Assembly (NCBI GenBank): GCA_003427395.1 | Contig: BFEA01000685.1 | Span: 362,537 to 404,406, forward strand | Reading direction: 5' to 3' | DNA length: 41,870 nt | Source: Chara braunii | Lineage: Eukaryota; Streptophyta; Charophyceae; Charales; Characeae | In this document: positions 1 to 9,400 of the stretch, piece after piece | Layout of the letters: each line of letters begins with the position of its first letter | Position numbering within the stretch: position 1 is the first letter of the stretch | The notes under the pieces: model-generated | Database searches by the model: none | What the model saw: the letters and a program-made list of their open reading frames with translations, nothing else | What the model was told of the DNA's origin: nothing | Program-made: the position numbers and the translations under genes

Positions 1-72
1 GGGTGGCCCAGAGGCTGCTGGGAATTAGCATAATTTCAGGCATCCGGTAGTAAGGTATATGAATAATTTGGC

Positions 73-85
73 CGCCCCTCTTCAG
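73..85. repeat. Left target-site duplication of the PLE
   Basis: CGCCCCTCTTCAG occurs here and again at 5893-5905, immediately outside the element ends. The first C may belong to the element end, giving a duplication of 12 or 13 bp. It shows that the whole 86-5893 block moved as one unit. Confidence 0.85.
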
Positions 86-101
86 AATTTGGCAAGTGGG
101 C

Positions 102-678
102 GAAGTATCGGGAACTTCTGAATTTGGCAAGTGGGCGAAGAGTTGGGCGTGTTGCTGAAAAGTGCGGTACTAGTCCGAATTATGAACGTAGTCATAGGTT
201 TTGAACGGACGGTCTGGGACTTACCGGTAGAACTCGGACTAAGAGTGAATTGTAAGTTTTTAGTAACCAATGAATGTCGATAGACGGTAACTGAGGCGAG
301 ATTCAGGAAACGTTATGTTGACGGACGTTGACTAGTTGGTAGGGTTTCACCAAAGCGACGGCTCGGATTTTGTTTCGATTGTGCAATAGGCTAGTGTAGG
401 ACTGAGTGTCAGTACTTAAGCTTTGCACTTTCCTGTTTGTTACCAAGACCCCTGACGAGTCTGACGCGGCGGTTAGATGAAACCGGTCGGGTCGTCGCCG
501 AGGCAGGACTTTGTTCTGCCATAGCTGCTTGAGTATTGATTCTTCTTCTAAATGCAGCAGGTCACGTTCGGGTTCGTTGTAAAGCTGGTTTGTCTTTGTC
601 GTGTCTTAGTGTCGTGTGTCTCTTGTAGCGAGTTCGTCTAAAAGCTTGACCATTGAGTCTCATTGAAGTATCTCATAC
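102..678 (+). repeat. Left pseudo-LTR of the PLE
   Basis: About 577 bp, aligned end to end with 5318-5893. I count roughly 30 differences (about 5%), most of them C/T or G/A transitions, plus one or two 1-bp indels. A 20-bp piece at 86-105 (AATTTGGCAAGTGGGCGAAG) duplicates 121-140, so the element starts with a small extra partial repeat. Such partial head-to-tail repeats are usual at PLE 5' ends. The repeat holds a hammerhead motif at 447-493. Confidence 0.88.
447..493 (+). ncRNA. Hammerhead ribozyme motif, left pseudo-LTR
   Basis: All invariant hammerhead elements are present in order. Stem I 5' strand GACCC is at 447-451. The core CTGACGA (CUGANGA) is at 452-458. Stem II GTCTGAC (459-465) pairs with GTTAGAT (472-478) around a 6-nt loop. 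GAAA is at 479-482. A minimal palindromic stem III ACCGGT spans 482-487, and the GTC cleavage triplet ends at 488. Stem I 3' strand GGGTC at 489-493 pairs perfectly with GACCC. This is a type I arrangement. The palindromic stem III without a loop suggests it would work as a dimer, as proposed for other PLE and retrozyme hammerheads. Predicted cut: between 488 and 489. Confidence 0.87.
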
Positions 679-742
679 TTTGTTTCACGAAGTAACCAAC
701 GTGGAGGTTGAACTACAGTTTGGTGGCTTCGAGTCAGTCAGC

Positions 743-2128
743 ATGATGGCTAGCAATCAGGGCAATTCTCAACCAAGGAATGCAGGATGCTATAACTGCG
801 GTCAGCTAGGTCATATAGCGAGATTCTGACACCTACCAGATAAGCGGTTGGATAGTCAGAATGTGTCCACCAGTATAACTATTGTCCCGCATAATCCTTC
901 GTACGTTAACAACACACTAGCGCATCAACCTCCGGCGTATTCCTACTACAATAGTTATTCCGGAGGAGAAGGTCTTCGGTAGAGAGTGTCTAACCTTGAG
1001 GAGCTTATAGCTAAGATTAAAGGTAAGCACGAGGCGAACGAAGCGAAGGAGAAGGCAGCTCGGGAAGAAGAAGAGAAGAAGAAGAAAGAGAAAGAAGAGG
1101 AGAAAAAACGAAAAAAAGACAAGCGAGAACGAGAAGAGATGCACTCGGTATTTGCCAAGGAAATGAACTCCAGGCTGGACGCGATCAACAGCGCGATTGG
1201 TGGGAAGAAAGACAAGGAGGATAACGAAGTTGATAGACTAAGGGAAAAAATCGAGCGATTGAAGAAGAATCAACGAACGAATGAAGCATCTACGTCAATA
1301 ACTGACAAGGAGGCTGTCACGATGTTACAAAAGGAGATCTTGAATATGCGAAAAGCATCTGAAACAAGGTTTGGCCTACTGGAAGATGAGATTGCTAAGG
1401 AAAAAAGGTTGAGGCAGGAGGCGGTGGCCGACGCGGACGCATGGAAGAGCGAGGCGCTGCGACCCGGGAACAAGAGAGGTAGTCTGGCCGTCGGGGCGTC
1501 TCCAGCCACGCAAGCGAGGGTGCGACCCAGGGTAACGCAGACATCAACTCCTGAAGGTACAAAAAGGGTGGTGGATGAACATTATAAGAGTGTGGTCAAG
1601 TGCCACGGAATGGAGGTTGACGTACTTCAGGAGATGAGAATGAACGAAGCTAAGGCCAAACGAGATGCGGAGGAGGAGCTGGCGAAGGTGAGGGAAAAGC
1701 AGTTAGAGGATGAGCGAGAAATGGACAAACTCCGTGAGCGAATGAGAACTTTGGAAGTCGAGAGAGGGTGTCAGGGGCCGGTTATAAATTTAAAACAGCA
1801 GTTGGACGAGGTGGTGGATAGTTCGTTAAGAAAGACCGATAGGATGAAGAAGTTTGTTAGTCCGGCCGGTCATGTCAGCGAGAGAGAGAAGTTTCTGAGG
1901 AAAGCGAGGAAGGATTTGAAAATTTTGAAGAAGGAAGAGATTCAAGGCATTTGCGACAAGGAAGGAGTCACGTACGAGAAACTGGGTGTTACAAGAGAAG
2001 AGATAGCTAAGTTACAAACAACGTGAGAGTTTGAGGAAGAAAGAGGGAAGGGCAAGCAAGCACTCGTGCACGACGTGTCGGAGGATGGCGAAAATGACCC
2101 GATTGATGGTAGGGATTCGACCACTTCT
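743..2128 (+). pseudogene. PLE ORF1: zinc knuckle plus coiled-coil protein (gag-like), decayed
   Basis: ATG at 743 opens a frame with a CX2CX4HX4 zinc knuckle (CYNCGQLGHIARF) whose fourth ligand codon is TGA (827-829). The frame has a TAG at 980 and then runs open from 983 to a TGA at 2024. It continues in phase to another stop at about 2128. Residues after 983 are extremely Lys/Glu-rich with long heptad-like stretches, consistent with a coiled coil, and a basic tail. A nucleic-acid-binding, RNA-packaging role is inferred from the zinc knuckle plus coiled coil; I recognise no enzyme domain. The three in-frame stops are TGA, TAG and TGA. Most likely they are mutations, although the TGA at a zinc-ligand cysteine is curious. 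Confidence 0.7.
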
Positions 2129-2220
2129 TGAAGTCGGCCCCGAACGTGACTGACACATGAAGGTTATTAAACTACTGTTGTAAGGTCCGTTCCACATCTA
2201 CTGCGAGACTGAGATGTAGA

Positions 2221-2839
2221 GTGTTGAATGTTTTTGTGAGCATTTTATGTTGTCTACTGATTGTCGGAGGCCAGATAGCATGGGGGGAGAAGTTGGTGAG
2301 TTACATTATTCAAGCTCAAAGCGGGGGTTTTGACATTGGGAGAGGGAGTGGACCGGTTGTGTATGCTTTGTCACTTCTACGTTGGACGAGATATATTTAC
2401 AAGATGGGGTGAGAACGTATATAGATGTGGTCAGGTACAGGGGATTCAAGAGGGGAAGAGGAATGAACGATTGTACCGATGGTTGAGAAGATAGGGAATG
2501 CATAAGTATGTTGTTATTCCACTAGCGCTGTGCTCAGCTGAAGATCTGTTGGAGACCGAGGATTTTTTCATTCGAAAACTGTGTCCGTCTTTGAACACGC
2601 GGGGTAAGGGTCGGTGGGGGAAGCGAGTCCGACCAGGGTGCAGGGAGAGAAGGAAGGCCAAGAAGAAGGAGGGAAAGCTGGGAAGCAAGAAGAGCAATGA
2701 AGGCGGCTTGTTGTCCTTCTGTACTACCTTTGGTTTGAAAACGGGTAGTTTGCTCAGAATCTTTAAGCACTGTAGAGTGCATTCAATACATAGTTGTATG
2801 ATCTCGTGTAAGGGCGGTAGTCATTTTTTGGACCGATGA
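2221..2839 (+). pseudogene. PLE GIY-YIG endonuclease segment, frameshifted
   Basis: A first frame contains VVYAL (about 2353-2367) and YIYKMG (2392-2409), in the positions of the GIY and YIG motifs. After a frameshift near 2410 a second frame reads through a TAG at 2492-2494 into YRWLRR, then KYVVIPL, then LLETEDFFIRKLCPSLNT (2549-2602). The conserved Glu (codon about 2555) and the terminal P-LN match the GIY-YIG core in PLEs, where the nuclease nicks target DNA to prime reverse transcription. A very basic tail (RRKAKKKEGK) follows. The assignment rests on motif spacing and on position before the RT; the exact start is not resolvable. Confidence 0.62.
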
Positions 2840-2995
2840 AAGGTCCTCAAACGCAAGTATAGTGGCAGTATTGTGCGATGTGGGTCGGGTACAGGCGAGT
2901 TACGGTATGCTCGCGAGTGGTTGAAAGATGAGGTAATTCTGACTGTGTTGTCGGTAGTTCCCTTCCTCATAAAGTGATTAGCGTTTAAAGCTCCG

Positions 2996-5009
2996 TTGGT
3001 TGAAATACTGCAATGTCCTATGAAACGGAAAGAGTTGGTTTCGTGGGGGCTTGAGAAGTTGATATATGCGTATACGACTATTAGGACCTTCGAAGAGAAA
3101 CGAACAAGATGCAGGTTGCGTTACTTTTTGTCCAGTACCATTTTTGGAGGTTTTGGGTTACGAGTTAGACATCGTCTGATAGTCAAACTGCCCTATGATG
3201 AGGTTCTGAATAAGAGCAAAGTCGGATCCTGTGTGCTAAGCTCATAATAAAGTTGGATGTATCGCATGCGTGGAAGGAAATGCTGGTGCGAAGGACGCGG
3301 GTGGTTTGGGGTAAGAACAAGACAGTTGGGGATAAATTTCATAACTACCGGAAGGTCTCCAGAGAAAGTGTCTTTGACTGTGTATGTGAGGGGGCTGATC
3401 CGGGTTTCGTACGGGTGAACGGGCATGTATCGTGTAGATTGAATAAGGTTGATGATCTCCCTGGATGGATCAAGATGTCTAAAAATGTGTTACGTCCAAC
3501 GCACTCCTACAGGGTAAGGGCTTTAAGTATAATATACAGAAGGTTTTTTCCGTTTTTTCTGCTTTTTCCTCCCTTCCACCGATTGAAGATGGAATGATTG
3601 CGGATCTGAAAGGGTGTTTTTCAATTACCACAGAGGAGGTTTGCAAGGGTATTAGTGAGTCCGATCTGAAGCCCTTTGAGCAACTAAGGGAATTGGTTTG
3701 CTGTCCACTAGACCACAACATAAAAGACACTTTTGTATGTTGTCCGAAGGTCTATGGGCAAGGAATGGAGACACTGTTCTTTGAAAATCCTTCATTTGTG
3801 CATTGTGATTAAGAAGAAGTGCAAATTGTGGAGAGATGTGCGAAGGCATATGATGATGCAGGTTTGAAAAAGTTCAATGCATGAAACAAGAAAGGCACTT
3901 TGGGGAAGTCGTACTGTATTCCCAAGCACAAAGATACCACGAGATGGAGGCCCATTTGTCCTTCCTACCCAGAGGGGTCAGTGCGTGGAGGGAAGATGGT
4001 AGCTCGGGCGATCAACTTGATGTTGTGGAATCAGCCGAAAGGCTCTAATTTGAACATGAAGAGCGCTAATTCTCTGATTAAGCAGATTACGGAAATTAAC
4101 GGGAAACTGGGGAAGAGGGATGTTTTGGTAGGGGCATCGTTTGATATACAAGAAATGTTTTCAAACTTGCCGCACGGGTCCATATTGAGAGCCGTTGAAT
4201 GGGTCGTTGACTTTTGGAAGAAAGAGAGCGTGAAAGGGGTGGCTGTGAAGAAACAGGGAAGAGGGGCGGAACTGCTAAAGGAAAAAGTAGAGGGGGGATA
4301 ACACTTTTTGAACTTTTCTTATATTGTGGCGTTTGTCTGTTTCGAACTGGAGAATACGTATATTATGACAGTTGGTCAACGACTGCGTCAGGTGGTCGGA
4401 ATCCCTATGAGAAAATCATCCAGTCCGGCATTTATGTGTTTGTTGTGCGCGTACAATAAGTATGTTTTTTTGAACAGTTTGGGCGAGGACAGAAAGTTGT
4501 TTAGAGGATTTCGGTTAGTTGATGACGTTTCCGTGTTTGCGTACTACAAGGGGGGTAACCAACTGTCGAAGAAGAACAGCGAAGGGTTGATCGTAAAATT
4601 CGGTAACTGCTATCATTCGAACCTGGTTTTGGAGCAGACTAATAAAGATAATTCATGGGACTTTTTAGGTTGTGTTCTCAGTATCGAGGAAGTAAAGGAA
4701 GAGATTCTGTGTATACCGCTTATGAAGAATCAAAGGGAGGGATTGAACGACAAGTTAATATTTCAGAACGTGCAAGACTATGTCTCCTTTTCCAGTAAAC
4801 AACAAAAAATGGTTGTTATCGGTTCTTTCTTACATCGAGCAAGGATCTACGCTTCAAAGAGTGGTGCGGAATTACCTTTTTTTATCGTGTTGAAGAGTGA
4901 ACTTTGGAGGAGGGGGTATCCGGACAGGATGTTCGATACGGCACTGGTGTTTTTTTCACGGAAGTTCGGAGGCCTATGGGAAAATTGGTTGCCTATCCTG
5001 ACAAAATAG
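2996..5009 (+). pseudogene. PLE reverse transcriptase, decayed
   Basis: Pieces in three frames make one RT. The pre-RT region lies at 2996-3247, 3253-3597 and 3594-3812 (with LDHNIKDTFVCCPKVY). The RWRPI motif is at about 3942-3956. Motif A, FDIQEMFSNLP, is at 4140-4172 with the catalytic Asp codon at 4143. Motif B (Q--GIPM---SSP) is near 4370-4430, and motif C RLVDDV has its two Asp codons at 4521-4526. A thumb/3' domain runs to a TAG at 5007. In-frame stops occur at about 3810 (TAA), 3882 (TGA, probably an old Trp codon) and 4299 (TAA), and frameshifts near 3250 and 3594. The DDV box and motif A are PLE-like rather than LINE-like. A further short frame at 5017-5214 may be the displaced C-terminus. 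Confidence 0.8.
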
Positions 5010-5317
5010 AGGAGGTTTGAGAAATGGGTCGGGGACTCTCGGGGTTGTCGACTGGAGTAGTGATGTTATAGAAGAAGGGGGTATGTGGGGGGTAAATGAG
5101 TTGAGCAGGGAGCTGGGCAGGTCTATAGGGAGTGGCGGCTGTGGTTTTGTCGAAAGGCTAAATGGGCCTAGTAAGATAGTTGTTGTGGTCACAAGAAGTA
5201 GTGGCAGACACTAGTCGATAGGAGTCCGACACTTGGTAGGCGTTGGGAGAACTGATGTTTCAAGTGGTGTGTTGGCTGATGCTTTACGTTTCGTTTTTAA
5301 TAAATATTTTTAGAATA

Positions 5318-5893
5318 GAAGTATCGAGAACTTTTGAATTTGGCAAGTGGGCGAAGAGTTGGGCGTGTTGCTGAAAAGCGCGGTACTAGTTCGAATTATG
5401 AACGTGGTCATAGGTTTTGAACAGACGGTCTGGGACTTACCGGTAGAACTCGGACTAAGAGTGAATTGTAAGTTTTAGTAACCAATGAATGTCGATAGAT
5501 GGTAACTGAGGCGAGATTCAGGAAACGTTATGTTGACGGACGTTGACTAGTTGGTAGGGTTTCACCAAAGCGACGGCTCATATTTTGTTTCGACTGTGCA
5601 ATAGGCTAGTGTAGGACTAAGTGTCAGTACTTAAGCTTTGCATTTTCCTGTTTGTTACCAAGACCCCTGATGAGTCTGACGCTGCGGTTAGATGAAACCG
5701 GTCGGGTCATCGCCGAAGCAAAACTTTGTTCTGCCATAGTTGCTTGAGTATTGATTGTTCTTTTGAATGCAACAGGTCACGTTCGGGTTCGTTGTAAAGC
5801 TGGTTTGTCTTTGTCGTGTCTTGGTGTCGTGTGTCTCTTGTAGTGAGTTCATCTGAAAGCTTGACCATTGAGTCTCATTGAAGTATCTCATAC
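5318..5893 (+). repeat. Right pseudo-LTR of the PLE
   Basis: About 576 bp, starting at GAAGTATCG and ending at TCTCATAC, the same ends as the left copy. It follows about 100 bp of sequence after the last RT-frame remains and includes a second hammerhead motif at 5662-5708. The divergence from the left copy either dates the insertion or reflects copying from a non-identical tandem template. Confidence 0.88.
5662..5708 (+). ncRNA. Hammerhead ribozyme motif, right pseudo-LTR
   Basis: The second copy of the motif. GACCC is at 5662-5666, CTGATGA at 5667-5673, stem II GTCTGAC (5674-5680) pairs with GTTAGAT (5687-5693), GAAA is at 5694-5697, and ACCGGT is followed by C5703. GGGTC at 5704-5708 closes stem I. 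The differences from the left copy inside the motif fall at position N7 of the core and in the stem II loop, both tolerant positions. Predicted cut: between 5703 and 5704. Cleavage at both copies would release an RNA of about 5,215 nt. Confidence 0.87.
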
Positions 5894-5905
5894 GCCCCTC
5901 TTCAG
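5893..5905. repeat. Right target-site duplication of the PLE
   Basis: The second copy of CGCCCCTCTTCAG, directly after the right pseudo-LTR. Beyond it the flank runs about 90 bp before the poly(T) that ends the next element. Confidence 0.85.
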
Positions 5906-6004
5906 GTCCCGGGTATGCCCATAATTTTGTTTGGGTATGTCCACAATTTGTGCATCTGGTAATTGGTTATAACTGCAGTTTTCCGGTGCCAACCTCGGTC
6001 CACC

Positions 6005-6140
6005 TTTTTTTTTTTTTTTTTTTAACACCCCCCGTCAATGTTAGTGCGTCTGATAAGAGCAGACACCACTAACACCGGGGGAGAGGCTCCATCTATTGGT
6101 GGGGAGCGTCACCTGCTGGAAAATGGGTCCAGCGTCCCTT
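6005..6140 (-). repeat. LINE 3' tail module (boxes, hairpin, poly(A))
   Basis: On the plus strand: poly(T), then a hairpin, then CTCCATCTATTGGTGGGGAG and the box GGGTCCAGCGTCCC. The hairpin pairs GTCTG (6048-6052) with CAGAC (6060-6064) around the heptaloop ATAAGAG. Further pairing is TGTTAGTG (6039-6046) with CACTAACA (6067-6074), and an outer C/G clamp. On the minus strand this is the last ~130 nt of the LINE before poly(A), the place where LINE RTs recognise template RNA. The same module recurs at 16245-16360, 18994-19140, 28178-28262, 30627-30780, 31464-31564 and 38716-38818. Confidence 0.75.
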
Positions 6141-6437
6141 ATACAAAACCTGAGAATGAGTAAGCCTGTAATTGTGAGCCCTGCCAGCATTGATTACGCT
6201 GTCTACAGAGGATTGACTGAGCAAGTGTTGTGAAAATCATCATAATGTAGCCCTTATCTCCCGTATCTTTTCACCCTCAGGGCGCCAGATCTCTCAATAT
6301 GCATTGATACCTCTGCTGATACCTCTGCTGGAGATTGTAACACTGTTTGGTTAGAAGGAAAACTCCCTCGGGGGCTCCAGAAGAGAGTTCCTTATAAGGA
6401 ATTGGGGTAGGAGCACCTTCCCACTGTTCAACCCCAA

Positions 6438-9400
6438 TTAGCCATACCATGCTTCATCTACAATTGCCAGGGCACTGGGGGGGAAGAGGTCCGGAAAGTC
6501 GTGGGGGGGGGGAAGGGGCTCCATCGGGTCTCGGACAGTCCAGTTGTTGAAGACCAGCTTATAATCCCTGTGAAGTGTTCCATTTTTCAGATTGTCTGTT
6601 CTTAACTCGGTCCCCTTGTTCCTCCCCTCCCAACTCACCGACGCGGTCCATCTCCCTTGTTCACTCCCCAACCATTCCTTGCCGAAAGTTTCAATTTTCT
6701 TTTGTATCTCTGCGGCATCGCTCAAGAGAGCCAATTGCCTTTCTAGCATCTGCCATCGCGTTAACAATTCTAATTGTATATGCGATTTGATTTGCTCTGT
6801 CACTTCCGGACCTTCCACCCGTGCCTTGTCTATGGCCAGTACACATCGTTTTCACCACAACGCCCATAGTATGGCTCGTCTGCCCAGCTGAAACATATTG
6901 GATCTGAAATCACAGGACTGGCCATGAGGCCAATGCCCTCTGAGTATCGCCCTCCATTCCCAGGGCCAGTCCTCATCGCCTACTGTTTGCCTCCATATGC
7001 AATCCCACCAATGCAGGGTGAGGACTGCCCCCGGGCACTGCAAAAAAATATGTTCAATGGTTTCTGGTATCTTTCTATGGGGGAAGTGTTGCAGACAGTT
7101 AGGACACCATGGGGTCGCAAGCCCCTTCTGTTCTAAACGGGTGTGATCTATCAACCAATTTTGGGTGGGAAGGCATCTTTGCGCAATCTGCCGTTGCAGA
7201 GATGTAATCTTCGCCGTTTTTTTTTTTGGTTTCCTGGAACCACCGGATCGGTTTCAGGAGGGCTGTAGGTACATTAAGGTGCTTTCCCCACCTTTCATTT
7301 ATGTTGTCTACCAATTGTTTCTTTGGGCGGAGCATCCGGTAGGCGGATTAAGCCGAAAGTCTGTGTAGGAACAAGGTTTTTCTGGTTCCCTTCGGGAAAG
7401 ATTTCAGGGGTGTCCAACCCCAGTTCAACGGGTCGAAGGGAAGCCTGGCGATTGAGGTTTCTGGTCGGAAAACCAGCCTGTCTTGTCCATCCTCGAGCAC
7501 CCGGATTATGAAAATTTGGTTTTTGGCCAACCATTGAAACGGGTCACTGCATCCCTCTAGCCGGCCTCGTTCGCTTACTGCATAAAGTTCAATTAGTGCA
7601 TCCTTATGACGGAGCTCATGAATCAGGCCAACCCAACCCCACTTCTCGGCTATCGCCACCCAGTCCCCCTCCTGGAGTTTGGGACCTTTCTTGAGAATGC
7701 GGTACCAGTCAAGTGGGACGGAAAATATCAACTCGTCCAAGCCGTCCTCCCTGGCACGGGCATATTTGAGTTGATCTTTAAGTTGCTCCTCTGTTTTCCA
7801 ATCCCGCGCTTGGTCGTCCCATAGGTCCCCAATTCTTGTAATCCCTTTTCGCACCCAGTTTTTCCAAGGCGCCGCTGTGCTGGAGAGGACCCGACCGCTC
7901 GTGTCAGTGATCCATCTATTGCCAAATAAGGGCTGTCTATAGACCTCTTCCCATCTGTCCGGGGCTCATTTATCCGGCAGGGGCAATCTCCTCCAGATTT
8001 TTATGAGGCCCGGCCATAACGTATCTCGCAAGCGGCCCCGAAGTCGTGGAAGGGCCCAATATCTATCTTCCAGCCACAGCAGGGGGTCAACAAAAGAGGG
8101 TGTTTTGGGAGCTAAGCTTCTAATGCAGTCCAATGCAAGCTCGCTCCATGAGGAGTGTGGATCCATTATGAGCTTTTGAATCCATTTGAGGCTGAGTGTT
8201 GTTGTCTGTGTGGGCGGGTCTATAATACCTAGCCCGCCTTGGGCTTTGGGCTAAATGAGCGAATCCCATGCCACCCGACTGATGGTTGTTGGGGATTCGT
8301 TGTCTCCTCTCCATAGAAAGGCCGCCACCTGCCGGCGTAATATTTTTTGTGTTTCCTTGCTAAGGGGCCATGTTAAAGATTTATACCACAGAGTAGCTAA
8401 CACCACGTTGTTAATTACTAAAGCCCGTTCAAACAATGAGGCGTGCTTCCCTTTCCATGCCGTCATTTTTTGGAGGGCCGGACCGATGAGCCATTCGTCA
8501 TTGGAGGGCGGACGGCCTTCGACTGTCATTTGGACGCCTAGGACGCGGACCGGTGTTTCCTTGTCCAGCCAGTGGACTTTGGGTTCTTCGGGTGGCCTCC
8601 CTCCCTGGGAGTGAATCCACCATCCTTGGGTCTTACGGCCCCAATTGACGGCCATGTCAGATACTTGGCAAAATTTATCCATCATCTTGCGGATTTCCTC
8701 CATATTTTCCCACGTGGCCTCCACCATTATGGTTAGGTCGTCCGCAAAGAGGGAGAAAATCGGAAGTGCTTCCTCGGGTATGGTCGTTATCCGGATCTTT
8801 CTCAGGTCCTTGTGGTGTCTTATGTTTGCAGCCAAGGCCTCCATTATGATCACAAAGAGAAAAGGCGCAAGAGGGTCCCCTTGTCTCACTGAACGGGTCA
8901 GGCGGATCTCGGGTGCAAGGCAGTCGTTGATTTGCACCGTTGTGGGCGCATTGCTGTGTAGAATTGACACCCATTTCCTAAAGACCGGGTCGGTGTTCAT
9001 CTTGTTGAGATAACTGTCCAGAAAGAACCAGTCGACATGGTCGTATGCCTTTTCAAAGTCGATAAAGATTATAGCCCGCATTTTGATTGTTTTGTTTGGT
9101 TAGCCTCAAAACTTTATTGACTAAGAGGATGTTTTCTTGGATGTTCCTGTTCTGAATGAAGGCAGTTTGAGCAGGGTGGATGATGTCTTCCATTGCGGGG
9201 ATCAGTCGGTTTGCCAGGCTCTTGGCCAACATCTTGTAGACCACTGTCAGGAGCGTTATCGGTCTATAATTTTTGATGTTAAGCTTGTCTCCTTTTTTGT
9301 ATAGCAAGGTTAAGACCCCCTATCCCACCAATTCCCCCATCTCCCCTATCTGCCATACTTGGCGGTAGTATGTCATGAGGTCCTCATCCAGAGTGTTCCA

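Larger units (their letters stand above)
86..5893 (+). mobile_element. Penelope-like retroelement (PLE), GIY-YIG upstream of RT
   Basis: An insertion of about 5.8 kb bounded by a 12-13 bp target-site duplication. It carries two direct ~577 bp terminal repeats (pseudo-LTRs), each with a hammerhead ribozyme motif. Between them, in order, are a CCHC zinc knuckle plus coiled-coil ORF, a GIY-YIG-like nuclease segment, and a reverse transcriptase. The RT has PLE-type motifs: a DIQEMFSNLP motif A, a GIPM-SP motif B and an RLVDDV motif C. PLEs are known for pseudo-LTRs, GIY-YIG endonuclease and hammerhead ribozymes. The nuclease lying before the RT places it with the N-terminal GIY-YIG group (Chlamys/Naiad-type) rather than canonical Penelope/Neptune elements. 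All ORFs contain stops or frameshifts, so this copy is inactive. The family name is inference; the PLE identity is firm. Confidence 0.88.

Noticed and set aside
743-5009. Alternative genetic code to explain PLE stops
   Set aside because: In-frame interruptions include TAA, TAG and TGA as well as frameshifts, so no single reassignment restores the frames.
8255-9013. Plus-strand open frames opposite the LINE RT
   Set aside because: They are antisense to FIDFEKAYDHVDW, QGDPLAPF and FADD coding sequence on the minus strand.
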